The translations under genes were made by a program, and so were the position numbers. A stretch of 64,000 nt of DNA from the NCBI RefSeq assembly GCF_002018365.1, contig NZ_MVKX01000002.1:248001-312000 (forward strand), in the 5' to 3' direction. The notes under the pieces were generated by a model. The model was not told the origin of the DNA. It saw nothing but the letters and a program-made list of their open reading frames with translations, and made no database searches. Below are positions 1 to 10,043 of this stretch, one piece after another (the first letter of the stretch is position 1; each line of letters opens with the position of its first letter). Source of the DNA: Acinetobacter amyesii. Lineage in GTDB: Bacteria; Pseudomonadota; Gammaproteobacteria; Pseudomonadales; Moraxellaceae.

Positions 1-1029
1 AAGCTTGAGAACATTCCACGCATTATTGGCAAAAATGTTGAAATTTATGTGAAGTACGAGGGCTTAAACCCGACTGGTTCATTTAAAGACCGTGGTATGA
101 CCATGGCCGTAACAAAAGCAGTGGAAGCAGGCTCAAAAGCGATTATCTGTGCCTCTACAGGTAACACATCTGCTGCCGCAGCGGCTTATGCTGCACGTGC
201 GGGTATTAAAGCATTCGTGTTAATCCCAGAAGGCAAAATTGCCATGGGTAAAATGGCACAAGCGATGATGTATGGCGCGGTAACGATGCAAATCCACGGT
301 AACTTCGATGACGGTATGCGTCTTGTAAAAGAAGTTGCGGATCAAGCACCAGTTACGATTGTAAACTCAATCAACCCATACCGTCTGCAAGGTCAAAAAA
401 CCATTGCTTACGAAATCGTTGACGAATTAGGTCGTGCGCCAGATTACCACTGCCTACCTGTAGGTAATGCGGGTAACATCACAGCACATTGGATGGGTTA
501 TACCGAAGCTGTGGCGAATCAGCCTAAAGAAGAATTTGTACAAGTAGTTTATGATCCTGAAACTGATCAATTCACAGGTCCAAAACCTGCGGGTCTACCA
601 ACAATGGTGGGTTACCAAGCTGCTGGCGCGGCACCATTCCTACGCGGCGCACCTGTAGAAAACCCTGAAACAGTAGCAACTGCGATCCGTATTGGTAACC
701 CACAAAGCTGGAACCATGCTAAAGCCGTAGTCCGCGACTCAGAAGGTTGGTTTGACGAACTTCAAGATGCAGAGATCTTAGAAGCACAGCGTCTATTGTC
801 TATGTACGAAGGTGTATTCGTAGAACCTGCTTCTGCAGCGTCTATCGGTGGCGCGATTCGTGACATCAAAGCAGGTAAAATTGCTGAAGGTTCTGTGATC
901 GTATGTACTGTAACAGGTAACGGTTTAAAAGATCCTGATACTGCCATCAAGCAATGCCAAGATGCTGTAATGTTGTCGATTGATGCAACTATGGATCAAG
1001 TTCGTGATTCAATTCTGTCAAATATGTAA
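1..1029 (+). CDS. thrC: Threonine synthase (5' end cut off by window)
   Basis: This PLP enzyme converts O-phosphohomoserine to threonine in the cytoplasm, the last step of threonine synthesis. The frame is open from base 1 with no start codon in the window, so about 35 N-terminal residues are probably missing; 343 codons remain. The PLP-binding lysine lies in TGSFKDRG (bases 73-96), and a phosphate-binding loop reads PVGNAGN near base 460. The size fits the short threonine synthases of about 380 residues rather than the longer E. coli type. The gene before it (often hom) is outside the window. A strong terminator follows the stop codon. Confidence 0.95.
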   Translation, partial: KLENIPRIIGKNVEIYVKYEGLNPTGSFKDRGMTMAVTKAVEAGSKAIICASTGNTSAAAAAYAARAGIKAFVLIPEGKIAMGKMAQAMMYGAVTMQIHGNFDDGMRLVKEVADQAPVTIVNSINPYRLQGQKTIAYEIVDELGRAPDYHCLPVGNAGNITAHWMGYTEAVANQPKEEFVQVVYDPETDQFTGPKPAGLPTMVGYQAAGAAPFLRGAPVENPETVATAIRIGNPQSWNHAKAVVRDSEGWFDELQDAEILEAQRLLSMYEGVFVEPASAASIGGAIRDIKAGKIAEGSVIVCTVTGNGLKDPDTAIKQCQDAVMLSIDATMDQVRDSILSNM

Positions 1030-1047
1030 TTCATATGCTGACTGAAT

Positions 1048-1078
1048 AAAAAAGCCCTGCTCTTGCAGGGCTTTTTTA
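1048..1078. terminator. Bidirectional terminator between thrC and pbpG
   Basis: A 7-bp stem GCCCTGC/GCAGGGC with a TCTT loop is flanked by an A run and a T run. It can end both thrC (+) and pbpG (-), which converge here. Confidence 0.9.
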
Positions 1079-1153
1079 TATCTTGCATTCACTTCAGCAT
1101 TTAAACGTTGAGTAAATCTAAATACTGAAAGAATAAAAAATCTGAAATCTTGT

Positions 1154-2206
1154 TTAAATACGTTTTGGTAACTGGCTCGCCCAGTTCATTAAACGCGTCG
1201 CATCATTGGTTCGTGCGACTGAAGAATCCGCACCCAATAACACCACCACCGCTGGACGGTTATTCAGTGTAGTATGCATCACTACACAGCGCCCTGCTTC
1301 ATTGATATAACCCGTTTTTGAAATATTAATATTCCAACCGCCATTACGTACTAAAGCATTGGTATTGTTTGATTTCAACACGCGGTAGCCCAAATTAAAG
1401 TCATAACTTGGTGTGGTTGAAAATTGGCGAATCAAACCATACTGCGAAGCGGTATTCACCAAAATCCCCAAGTCACGTGCCGAAGCGACATTACCAGGGT
1501 GCAAACCTGTCGATTCCATATAATGTGTCGAATTCATCCCCAATGAGCGTGCTTTCGCATTCATCGCTGAAATAAATGCAGAACGACCACCTGGATAAGT
1601 ACGTGCTAATGCCGAAGCCGCTGGGTTTTCAGATTTCATTAAAGCAAATAGTAAAGCTTCTGCACGGTTCATGCTGTCGCCAGCACGCAGCGTTGAACTT
1701 GAACTTTTACAGCCTGAACATGAAAAATCAGCCTGTTGTAAGGTAATTTTTTCCGACATGTTTAATCGGGCATCTGAAATCACAACTGCTGTCATCAGTT
1801 TGGTAATCGATGCAATCGGTAAAGCGGTATTACTATTTTTGCTATACAGCACCTCACCGGTTTGACCATCCATAACCAATGCCGCACGTGCATTTACAGA
1901 AGGCTGACCTGCGTATTGATTGGTATCAATGATACGGACCGTCTTCGATGGTGTCGCCTGTACCACACCGCCTGTGCTACGCACAGACGTGGTCACTTTC
2001 GTTGACCCCTGAGGAGATGGCTCTTCAGCGTTATAAGACACGTCACCGTTGAGTAACTGGTTTGCATCCTCAGATGACCAGCTAATATTTGACTGCTGAT
2101 TTGCAGCACTATTCATCACAATTTCAGCAGAACTGAAACTGCTCATACTGAATAAAATTGACATGCCCAAAACGTGCATGAAGGATTTATTTAATTTTTT
2201 CACCAT
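1154..2206 (-). CDS. pbpG: D-alanyl-D-alanine endopeptidase, PBP7/8 type
   Basis: A low-molecular-weight penicillin-binding protein of the S11 family that cleaves D-Ala-meso-DAP cross-links in periplasmic peptidoglycan. An N-terminal signal sequence ends near SSFSSA (about residue 27). It is followed by a low-complexity Ser/Thr-rich linker to about residue 90. The active-site motifs are present in order: S133-I-T-K136, S192-E-N194 and KTG near residue 300. An unusual CSGC pair lies at about residues 163-166. The length of 350 residues is a little more than E. coli PBP7 because of the linker. It is transcribed alone, divergently from the gacA-type regulator. Its A. baumannii counterpart is known as a survival factor in the host (established knowledge). 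Confidence 0.92.
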   Translation of the reverse strand: MVKKLNKSFMHVLGMSILFSMSSFSSAEIVMNSAANQQSNISWSSEDANQLLNGDVSYNAEEPSPQGSTKVTTSVRSTGGVVQATPSKTVRIIDTNQYAGQPSVNARAALVMDGQTGEVLYSKNSNTALPIASITKLMTAVVISDARLNMSEKITLQQADFSCSGCKSSSSTLRAGDSMNRAEALLFALMKSENPAASALARTYPGGRSAFISAMNAKARSLGMNSTHYMESTGLHPGNVASARDLGILVNTASQYGLIRQFSTTPSYDFNLGYRVLKSNNTNALVRNGGWNINISKTGYINEAGRCVVMHTTLNNRPAVVVLLGADSSVARTNDATRLMNWASQLPKRI

Positions 2207-2415
2207 TGCTCACTCAACTCAGGATACTAAACATTTGCGCAAGACCAGCAATATGCCGTACATTGGTCACAACTACGAACATTTTTTGCTCACACATTGT
2301 GTATGAAGTTTTTCATTTCATATAAGAATAGGATTGCTAATTTTGTCGTTTCATTGCAAGCTTATTTTGCTTTATGTAACAAAAAAAACAGATTTTGACT
2401 TGAGGGAGAGTGTAG

Positions 2416-3051
2416 GTGATCACAGTTTTGGTGGTAGATGACCATGAATTAGTCCGTACTGGTATTTGCCGTATGCTCGAAGACCATGCAGATGTCCAAG
2501 TCATTGGACAAGCCGAATCTGGTGAAGATGCGATTACACTTGTTCGCCAACACCATCCGAATGTCGTTTTATTAGATGTCAATATGCCCGGGATCGGGGG
2601 TGTAGAAACCACACGTCGCCTACTCCAAACAGCGCCAGATACAAAAGTCCTCGCAGTCAGTGGACTTGCTGAAGAACCCTACCCGTCTTTATTGTTAAAA
2701 GCAGGCGCCAAAGGCTATATCACTAAAGGTGCACCAGTCACTGAAATGGTCCGTGCGATTAATAAAGTGATGCAAGGTGGCAAATATTTCAGTGCAGACA
2801 TTGCGGAACAACTGGCCAGCTCATATTTGTCTGATACCCAACAATCGCCTTTTGATGCCCTGTCTGAGCGTGAAATGCAAGTTGCCATGATGGTGGTCAA
2901 TTGTATTAGTGCACAAGAAATTTCTGATAAATTATTTGTTAGCGTTAAAACAGTGAATACCTACCGTTACCGCATTTTTGAAAAACTGAATATTGATAGT
3001 GATGTCAAACTAACTCACTTGGCGATTCGCTACGGGTTAATCAAACCTTAA
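2416..3051 (+). CDS. gacA: GacA/UvrY-type response regulator
   Basis: A two-component response regulator with an N-terminal receiver domain (residues 1-120, acidic pocket D8/D9, phosphoacceptor D54 in LLDVNMPG) and a C-terminal LuxR-type helix-turn-helix (about 145-205). The arrangement and the 211-residue length match GacA/UvrY. It uses a GTG start after a strong GAGGGAG ribosome binding site. No sensor kinase gene adjoins it; the expected partner GacS is normally encoded elsewhere. pilS begins 22 bases after its stop, so the genes may be cotranscribed. The family assignment is secure; the GacA name rests on similarity and on gene order as I remember it from A. baumannii. Confidence 0.85.
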   Translation: MITVLVVDDHELVRTGICRMLEDHADVQVIGQAESGEDAITLVRQHHPNVVLLDVNMPGIGGVETTRRLLQTAPDTKVLAVSGLAEEPYPSLLLKAGAKGYITKGAPVTEMVRAINKVMQGGKYFSADIAEQLASSYLSDTQQSPFDALSEREMQVAMMVVNCISAQEISDKLFVSVKTVNTYRYRIFEKLNIDSDVKLTHLAIRYGLIKP

Positions 3052-3073
3052 CACAACGTACATCCTGTTACTT

Positions 3074-4639
3074 ATGACACAGCGTTCAATTCATAGTGAA
3101 TTGAACCAGTATCATTTGGGCCTTTGGTACAGTGCTTATCGCTTTATCATCAGTGCCTGTCTGTTACTGGTCTTTTTACTCACCTACACTCAACTCAGTT
3201 CAGATTATGAATACCCACGTTTATACCTATATGTATTGACGATTTATTTGCTGTTTACCAGCATTCAATTCATGTCGCTTGGACGCTTCAAAGTCCGTAT
3301 TCCGAATCAGTTGCTGCTGTTATTCATTGTAGATGTCATTTCGCTGAGCTTACTGACCTTAGCTATCGATGGACCCAATTTACATTTGAGTTTACTGTTT
3401 GTGATTACGATTTTTGCAGCATCCCTGTTATTAGATGCCCAAAAAGCTTTGGTCATCACCCTCATCGCTGTGATTTGCGTGGTGTATCAACTGTTTTTAG
3501 GTTCAATTCTTGAATTTACCTCACTCAAAAATTTAACCAACAGTGCGATTTTGGCTTTTTTATTTTGTGTGGTGTATGGCAGTGCGCAAATTGCCGTGAA
3601 ACGTTTTCAGTTACTAGAAAATCTGAATTTTTCGCAATCCTTAGAACTACATCGACTACAAAATATTAACCGCTATATTTTAGAACAAATTGATACAGGC
3701 TATTTAGTATTGGATGAAAACTGTCATGTGGTGCTGAGTAATCCTGCTGCTTGCCATTTACTCGGCATGCCAAATTCTTATCATCATGATCAATATCCAC
3801 TGTATACCACGCAGCCCGACTTATTTGAATTACTCAAGTTTGAAGATTTAAAAAGCGGGGAAAAATTCCAATTTGAATCGCAACAAAGCCAGTACCACAT
3901 TCAGGTACTCGTACAAAAACTCGTTGTGCCGCATCAAATGCTGACCTTGCTGATTTTACAAGATGCACAAAAACTCAATCAGCAAGTGCAACAATTAAAA
4001 TTAGCCGCTTTAGGGCAACTCTCCGCCAGTATTGCCCACGAAATTCGCAATCCTTTAGCCGCAATTGTGCATGCCAATGATTTATATCCGCAAAGTGATA
4101 CCGAACAACAGCACATGTTGAATCATATGATTTCACGTCAAGCAGTGCGGATTGACCGAATTATTCAAGACACCCTAAATATGGTGCGTAATAAGGAAAC
4201 CCATCCTACTCGTCTGAATTTAGAACAATTTTTACCGCTGTTCCTGCAAGAAGATCTGGCAGACATTCAACAGAACATTCGGCTCAATGTGCAAGCCAAA
4301 ACCTTAATCGATTTTGATGAGGCACAGTTCAGACAAATTTTAATCAACCTAATTCGTAATGCGATTCGTCATAACAATCCGGACATGTCGTATATCGAAG
4401 TGGTGGCGCGTATAGATCAGAAAAAAGTCCAGATCGATGTCCGAGATTTCGGCAATGGGGTTGCTTTGCAAAACCGCGCACAGTTATTTCAACCATTTTT
4501 TAGTACCGAAATTACTGGAACTGGTTTAGGATTATATCTTGCTCATAGCTTCTGTGAAGCGAATCAAGCACAGCTTTCCTATGTAGAACAAAAACAGGGA
4601 GCTTGCTTTAGGATTGAGTGCTTACAAGCTGTTATTTAA
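3074..4639 (+). CDS. pilS: Sensor histidine kinase PilS
   Basis: The membrane sensor kinase of the PilS-PilR system, which adjusts pilin transcription. About six hydrophobic segments fill residues 20-180. A PAS-like region follows at about 190-295. The kinase core comprises the H-box (H322 in SASIAHEIRNP), an N-box (INLIRNAIRHN) and G-boxes (DFGNGV, GTGLGL). The 521-residue length is usual for PilS. pilR starts 19 bases downstream, which makes a clear operon. In Pseudomonas PilS monitors PilA in the inner membrane; whether the ligand is the same here is inference. Confidence 0.9.
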   Translation: MTQRSIHSELNQYHLGLWYSAYRFIISACLLLVFLLTYTQLSSDYEYPRLYLYVLTIYLLFTSIQFMSLGRFKVRIPNQLLLLFIVDVISLSLLTLAIDGPNLHLSLLFVITIFAASLLLDAQKALVITLIAVICVVYQLFLGSILEFTSLKNLTNSAILAFLFCVVYGSAQIAVKRFQLLENLNFSQSLELHRLQNINRYILEQIDTGYLVLDENCHVVLSNPAACHLLGMPNSYHHDQYPLYTTQPDLFELLKFEDLKSGEKFQFESQQSQYHIQVLVQKLVVPHQMLTLLILQDAQKLNQQVQQLKLAALGQLSASIAHEIRNPLAAIVHANDLYPQSDTEQQHMLNHMISRQAVRIDRIIQDTLNMVRNKETHPTRLNLEQFLPLFLQEDLADIQQNIRLNVQAKTLIDFDEAQFRQILINLIRNAIRHNNPDMSYIEVVARIDQKKVQIDVRDFGNGVALQNRAQLFQPFFSTEITGTGLGLYLAHSFCEANQAQLSYVEQKQGACFRIECLQAVI

Positions 4640-4658
4640 TTGTTTTTAGGGGAAAACT

Positions 4659-6086
4659 GTGGATTCACAACCACTGGTATTGTTAGTTGATGACGAAGAA
4701 GACTTATGTATGCTGATGCAAATGTCTTTATCAAGGATGGGGGTTAAAACGCATGTCGCACATCGCCTCGACGAAGCTAAAAAATCCTTGTCTACCTATA
4801 GCTACGATGCCTGCCTAACCGACCTCAACTTACCCGATGGTAATGGTCTACAGCTCTTAGATTGGATGAATGAACACTGTCCTACCCTGCCCGTTGCTGT
4901 GCTAACAGCCTATGGCAACATGGACATTGCCATTGCCGCATTAAAGGCGGGAGCATTCGATTTTGTCAGCAAACCGATCAATCCAAAACATCTTGAACAA
5001 CTGCTACAAAAAGCCCTGAATAAGCCTTTGGCCGAAGACATTACTTCGCAAGATGCTTTAGAGCATAAAATGTTAATTGGTGAATCGCTCCCAATCCAGC
5101 AATTGCGTCGAACCTTAAAGAAAATTGCACGTTCACAAGCACCTGTTTTTATTACGGGTGAATCTGGTACGGGTAAAGAGGTCGTGGCCAATCTGGTTCA
5201 CCGTTTAAGCAACCGTAATGAAGGACCCTTTATTGCCATTAACTGCGGGGCAATTCCGACAGAGTTAATGGAAAGTGAACTTTTTGGCCATAAAAAAGGC
5301 AGCTTTAGTGGTGCCACCCAAGACAAGCAAGGTCTGATTCAATCTGCACATGGCGGTAGCTTATTTCTGGACGAAATTGCCGAATTACCTTTAGCCATGC
5401 AAGTTAAACTGCTACGCGCAGTACAGGAAAAACGTATTCGTCCTGTGGGTTCAGACTGTGAAATTGACGTTGATTTCCGTGTGATCAGTGCCAGTCATCA
5501 GGACTTAGAAGCTCTCGTCCAACAAGGTCGCTTCCGCCAAGATTTATTTTTCCGCATCCATGTGATGGATATTGTGTTGCCTGCCTTACGTGAACGTGGC
5601 GACGATATCCTCTTATTGGCGCAACATTTTATTCAAAAAATTAGTCATGAATGGGAAATTGCCACTAAGCCTCTGACTGAACGAGCGAAAAATTTCCTAC
5701 TCAGCCAATATTATCCGGGCAATGTTCGTGAACTCCGCAATATTATCGAACGTGCCATGACCCTCTGCGATGATGAGCAAATTGATCTTCAACATCTGCA
5801 AAGTGCGCCATTAAGACAACCGAGTGCTCAGTTCAATTCATCTCCAACAACAAATGAATCTGCTCAGCTGGGTACAACCAGCAACGAACAAAGTGTCGTT
5901 CCTCGTAAACTGCCTGAAGAAGGTTTAGAGCTCTTTTTAGAAAATATCGAAAAAGAAGTGCTCATGAATGCGTTGAATCTCACCCACTGGAACCGAACCC
6001 TTGCCGCAAAAAAATTAGGCATGTCATTCCGTTCATTGCGCTATCGTTTGAAAAAATTCGGCTTAGATACCGAAGACGAAGAGTAA
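4659..6086 (+). CDS. pilR: Sigma-54-dependent response regulator PilR
   Basis: An NtrC-family activator with a receiver domain (residues 1-120, phosphoacceptor D55), an AAA+ sigma-54 interaction domain (about 140-370, Walker A GESGTGKE) and a C-terminal Fis-type helix-turn-helix (about 425-475). It is the partner of the preceding pilS and is expected to activate pilA from a sigma-54 promoter. The sigma-54 contact loop reads GSFSGA instead of the common GAFTGA. The GTG start follows an AGGGG ribosome binding site. A poorly conserved Ser/Thr/Gln linker joins the AAA+ domain to the DNA-binding domain. It converges on ctpA, and a short inverted repeat (6100-6107 with 6121-6128) spans the end. Confidence 0.92.
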   Translation: MDSQPLVLLVDDEEDLCMLMQMSLSRMGVKTHVAHRLDEAKKSLSTYSYDACLTDLNLPDGNGLQLLDWMNEHCPTLPVAVLTAYGNMDIAIAALKAGAFDFVSKPINPKHLEQLLQKALNKPLAEDITSQDALEHKMLIGESLPIQQLRRTLKKIARSQAPVFITGESGTGKEVVANLVHRLSNRNEGPFIAINCGAIPTELMESELFGHKKGSFSGATQDKQGLIQSAHGGSLFLDEIAELPLAMQVKLLRAVQEKRIRPVGSDCEIDVDFRVISASHQDLEALVQQGRFRQDLFFRIHVMDIVLPALRERGDDILLLAQHFIQKISHEWEIATKPLTERAKNFLLSQYYPGNVRELRNIIERAMTLCDDEQIDLQHLQSAPLRQPSAQFNSSPTTNESAQLGTTSNEQSVVPRKLPEEGLELFLENIEKEVLMNALNLTHWNRTLAAKKLGMSFRSLRYRLKKFGLDTEDEE

Positions 6087-6108
6087 AAGCTTTCCAACGT
6101 ATTGCTGT

Positions 6109-7284
6109 TTATTTTTGATTCAGCAATAACTCTGCAACATGATCGACATAGTGATCTTCACGTGCATCATGTTGCAGCGGATAGTTATAGTCTGGCTGCA
6201 CCCCAATTCCTTCAATCATTTTGCCATTCGGGGTCAGATATTGTGACACAGTCATTTGTAAAGCTGCACCATTACTCAATGGAAATAGCTTTTGAACCAC
6301 ACCTTTACCATAACTTTTCTCACCCGCTACCCATGCACGTTTATGCTCTTTTAATGCTGCGGTAAAGACCTCTGCGGCAGAAGCAGAACGATTGTTGATT
6401 AAGATGCCGACTTTCATATTTTGAAATTCAAAACTCGGTAAAGCCTGAAACTGTTGGTCACCCTCAGATCGACTTCGAGTCGACACAATAATGCCCTGAT
6501 TCAAAAATAAATCGGCAGACTCTACTGCTGCGGACAGTAACCCCCCGGGGTTATTTCTTAAATCAAACAATACGGCTTTGACACGCGAACCATGACTTTC
6601 AATTAAACGCTTTATTTCATTGGCTGTATCTTGTTGAAAAACTTTAACGTGTAAAACTAAAACCTGATTATTTAATAATTTAGATTCTATATCTGTTTCA
6701 ACTTTAGTGTTTCTGACCAAATTGATCGGTTGACTTGCAGTTATCAACTGTAGATTCAGCGTCGAGCCGATACTGCCGGTAAGCAGGTGTCGCACTTGAT
6801 CTTGATTGAGTTTTTTGAGTTCTTGATCATCAATTTTAAACACCGCTGCGCCATTTTTCAGACCTAGCTTTGCTGAATCGGCATCAGGCTTTAAATTGGT
6901 GATGACCCATTGCTGTAAGCCTGCATCAAAACGCAAATTGAAATCGACACTCGCAATATCCCCTTCGGTGTATTGCAAAAGCTGCTTATAGTCTTCAGGT
7001 GAAAGATATCGTGAATAACGGTCTAAACCACTGACCATGCCCTTGATGGCTTGTTGGAATAATGTATCGTCATTTTTTTCAACTACATAATTTTCTTTGA
7101 CAATGCCATAGATCTGAACAAATTGTTGGATCGATTCGACAGGTACTTCGGCATAACTTTGTTCATAGCTGCCATCAAATTCATCGAAAGCCGACTTTGC
7201 TTTGTCGGCTCCCCATGTCGAATGACTAGAACACAGCAGCAAGGCTGTAAGGCTTACAACTGACGTCCAGTGTGCTTTAGTCAT
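6109..7284 (-). CDS. ctpA: Carboxyl-terminal processing protease, S41 family
   Basis: A periplasmic tail-specific protease that trims or degrades cell-envelope proteins, including peptidoglycan hydrolases in relatives. It has an N-terminal signal peptide (about residues 1-25), a PDZ domain (about 100-190) and the S41 core. The catalytic serine lies in NNRSASAAE and the lysine in EKSYGKGV. At 391 residues it is shorter than E. coli Prc and is the CtpA type. It lies 17 bases downstream of gpmI on the same strand, an arrangement also seen in pseudomonads, so the two are probably cotranscribed. Confidence 0.9.
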   Translation of the reverse strand: MTKAHWTSVVSLTALLLCSSHSTWGADKAKSAFDEFDGSYEQSYAEVPVESIQQFVQIYGIVKENYVVEKNDDTLFQQAIKGMVSGLDRYSRYLSPEDYKQLLQYTEGDIASVDFNLRFDAGLQQWVITNLKPDADSAKLGLKNGAAVFKIDDQELKKLNQDQVRHLLTGSIGSTLNLQLITASQPINLVRNTKVETDIESKLLNNQVLVLHVKVFQQDTANEIKRLIESHGSRVKAVLFDLRNNPGGLLSAAVESADLFLNQGIIVSTRSRSEGDQQFQALPSFEFQNMKVGILINNRSASAAEVFTAALKEHKRAWVAGEKSYGKGVVQKLFPLSNGAALQMTVSQYLTPNGKMIEGIGVQPDYNYPLQHDAREDHYVDHVAELLLNQK

Positions 7285-7301
7285 TCATGCTTCCTTACAT
7301 T

Positions 7302-8849
7302 TTAAGCTTCAAGAGTAATCAAGTTACGACCTTGCATTTCTGTTGGTACAGGAATGTGCATAAGAGTTAAAAGTGTCGGCGCTACGTCAGCCAAAACACC
7401 ACCTTCTGCAATTGTTGCATTGGTCGGGCCAACATAGATAAACGGCACAAGTTCAGTGGTATGTTGAGTATGCACCTGACCACTTTGGTAATCCTGCATT
7501 TGCTCTACGTTACCATGATCGGCAGTCACTAGCATGTGCCCTTTATTTGCCATTACAGCTTCATACACACGACCTAGGCACGTGTCTACGGCTTCAACTG
7601 CTTTGACTGCTGCATCAAATACACCAGTATGGCCAACCATATCACCATTGGCATAGTTCACTACCAATAAGTCGTACTCACCTGAATTAATTGCAGCAAC
7701 CAATTCATCAGTGACTTCATAAGCACTCATTTCTGGTTTTAAATCATAGGTCGCAACGTTTGGTGATGGAATCAAAATACGTTTTTCACCCGGATATTCA
7801 TCTTCACGACCACCACTGAAGAAGAAGGTCACGTGTGCATATTTTTCAGTTTCAGCAATACGCAGTTGTGTTTTACCCAAATTAGACAGGTATTCACCAA
7901 TCGAGTTATGCAACGCTTCTGGCATATAAGCCACAGGTGCATCAATTGTCGCTTGGTAACGTGTCAACATGACAAATTTTGATAAAGCGGGAACCACTTT
8001 ACGTTCAAAACCTGCAAAATCTTTTTCCACAAATGCTTTGGTAATTTCACGCGCACGGTCAGCACGGAAGTTCATAAAAACAACGCTATCACCATCTTGA
8101 ATCGGTGCTAAATCACCAATACGCGTCGCTTTCACAAACTCATCTGATTCTTCAGCGGCATAAGCCTGCTCTAGACCTTCAACAGCAGTCGCTGCCGTAC
8201 GCACTGCTTCACCTTCAGTTAAAAGACGATAGGCTTGCTCAACACGATCCCAACGGTTGTCACGATCCATTGCAAAGTAGCGACCAATCATGGTGGCAAT
8301 ACGACCTTGATCCGGATACTGAGCAAACAGCGCATCTAATTTTTCAAGCGAAGGTTGTGCGCTTTTTGGTGGCGTATCACGACCATCAAGGAATGCATGA
8401 AGATACACTTTTGCACCACGTTTTAATGCCAATTCAGCCATCGCCACAATGTGATCTTCATGTGAATGCACACCACCTTCAGACAACAAGCCCATGATAT
8501 GTACAGCACGATCTGCAGCTTTGGCTTTTTCAACCGCATCGACTAAAACATCATGTTCAAAGAACGCACCGGTACGAATATCTTTGGTAATACGAGTAAA
8601 GTCTTGATACAGCACACGTCCTGCACCAAGGTTCATGTGGCCCACTTCAGAGTTACCCATTTGACCATCAGGTAAACCAACGTCTTCACCAGATCCTGAA
8701 ATCAATCCATGCGGATGCTTTTCCTGCATTGCAGTCAAGTTTGGTCGTTTTGCTGCTAAAAAGGCATTGTCCTCGACCGCTTCGCGATGACCCACACCAT
8801 CCATAATTACTAATACGTGTGGGATTTTGCCAGCAGTTGCATCCGTCAT
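7302..8849 (-). CDS. gpmI: 2,3-bisphosphoglycerate-independent phosphoglycerate mutase
   Basis: A manganese-dependent glycolytic and gluconeogenic enzyme that interconverts 3- and 2-phosphoglycerate. It belongs to the alkaline phosphatase superfamily. The N-terminal metal site ([12 protein letters not shown]) and the nucleophile serine in [11 protein letters not shown] are present, and so is the C-terminal metal motif TADHGN. From the ATG at 8849 the protein has 515 residues, typical of GpmI. I chose this ATG over an in-frame GTG nine bases upstream because GAAAGAG lies at good spacing from it and abuts the GTG. ctpA follows. Confidence 0.96.
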   Translation of the reverse strand: MTDATAGKIPHVLVIMDGVGHREAVEDNAFLAAKRPNLTAMQEKHPHGLISGSGEDVGLPDGQMGNSEVGHMNLGAGRVLYQDFTRITKDIRTGAFFEHDVLVDAVEKAKAADRAVHIMGLLSEGGVHSHEDHIVAMAELALKRGAKVYLHAFLDGRDTPPKSAQPSLEKLDALFAQYPDQGRIATMIGRYFAMDRDNRWDRVEQAYRLLTEGEAVRTAATAVEGLEQAYAAEESDEFVKATRIGDLAPIQDGDSVVFMNFRADRAREITKAFVEKDFAGFERKVVPALSKFVMLTRYQATIDAPVAYMPEALHNSIGEYLSNLGKTQLRIAETEKYAHVTFFFSGGREDEYPGEKRILIPSPNVATYDLKPEMSAYEVTDELVAAINSGEYDLLVVNYANGDMVGHTGVFDAAVKAVEAVDTCLGRVYEAVMANKGHMLVTADHGNVEQMQDYQSGQVHTQHTTELVPFIYVGPTNATIAEGGVLADVAPTLLTLMHIPVPTEMQGRNLITLEA

Positions 8850-8971
8850 AATGAACACTCTTTCGTTTATAAATTAATCATACTATCTTACCGAATTTTC
8901 GGTGAAGACTCTATGTGACAACCATGGTTTATCTAGGTCATCAACATTGTTTTACTCAATCTTGCATGCAC

Positions 8972-10042
8972 TTAACGTGCGCGGTGCAGCAGATAGCCAC
9001 CCGCTACAAACATCAAAATAATTGGTATAAAGACGAACCATGCAGGCGATGGTGCGTACACCAAACTTGCATAACCCAAGAAATCTTGTAAGTAATAAAA
9101 GCCCAGTCCAGCAAATAAGGCAATCACCAAGCGGAAACCCATCGACTGTTGACGTAAAGGTCCAAAAATAAATGAACACGCAATCACTACCAAGGCAATT
9201 AAAGCAAAGGGCGAACCAAACTTTTGCCAAAACGCCAATTGGTAAGTTTTCGGGACTTGGCTATATTCATGCATATAGCTCATAAAGCTCACCAATTGAC
9301 TCGGTGATAGGTCTTCAGGGTCAATGGTAACCATATGCACATATTTAGGTTGCAATGCCAATGAAAGCGGCTGTTCAGCATTTTGCTTCGCCACAGCATC
9401 ACCCGTCGCTAATAGGTCGACTTGGGTTGAATTTTGCAGTGTCCAAGCCCCATTTTTGACAAAATTCCCTTGCTCCGCATCTAAAGTGCCTCGCAAACGA
9501 TATTTTTCATCAAAATCAACAACCTGAACATCTTTAATTTGACCTTGTGAATTGGCATAGTCAATATAAATAAAGCGTTGGCCTTCACGTGACCAATAGC
9601 CTTTGACTTCGCCCAGTTCAGCCGCAGTACGGTGGCTTTTCACGCTTTTGGCTTGTTCATTGGTATAGGGAATGACCCATTCGCTTAATGCAAAGGATAA
9701 AACCACCAAAATGAGTGCCGAACGAATCACCCAACCCACAATCCGCCAAAGGCTGATGCCGACCGAACGCATGACAATCAATTCACTGTTTGAAGCTAGA
9801 GTCCCTAAACCCAGTACCGCGCCAATCAAGGCTGAAATCGGCAAAATTTCATATAAATAATTCGGTGAACTCCATAACACATACTGCAAAGCATTCCATG
9901 CGTTATAGCCTTCTTTCAGCGAGCCCAATTCACCTAAATAAGTAAAAAGCACTTGTAAGCCAGCCAATACCGCTGTCGCACCAAGCATGGCTAAAGCAGT
10001 AGTTTTGGTCACATGTTTTGCAACTATACGACGTGCCAACAT
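8972..10042 (-). CDS. lptG: LPS/LOS export ABC transporter permease LptG
   Basis: An inner-membrane permease subunit of the LptB2FG complex that extracts lipopolysaccharide (lipooligosaccharide in Acinetobacter) and passes it to LptC and the periplasmic bridge. Hydrophobic segments lie at about residues 12-35, 55-120 and 265-350, with a periplasmic jellyroll region between them, the YjgQ family layout. It has 356 residues. It begins one base after the end of lptF, so the two are translated from one message. Confidence 0.95.
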   Translation of the reverse strand: MLARRIVAKHVTKTTALAMLGATAVLAGLQVLFTYLGELGSLKEGYNAWNALQYVLWSSPNYLYEILPISALIGAVLGLGTLASNSELIVMRSVGISLWRIVGWVIRSALILVVLSFALSEWVIPYTNEQAKSVKSHRTAAELGEVKGYWSREGQRFIYIDYANSQGQIKDVQVVDFDEKYRLRGTLDAEQGNFVKNGAWTLQNSTQVDLLATGDAVAKQNAEQPLSLALQPKYVHMVTIDPEDLSPSQLVSFMSYMHEYSQVPKTYQLAFWQKFGSPFALIALVVIACSFIFGPLRQQSMGFRLVIALFAGLGFYYLQDFLGYASLVYAPSPAWFVFIPIILMFVAGGYLLHRAR

Positions 10043-10043
10043 T

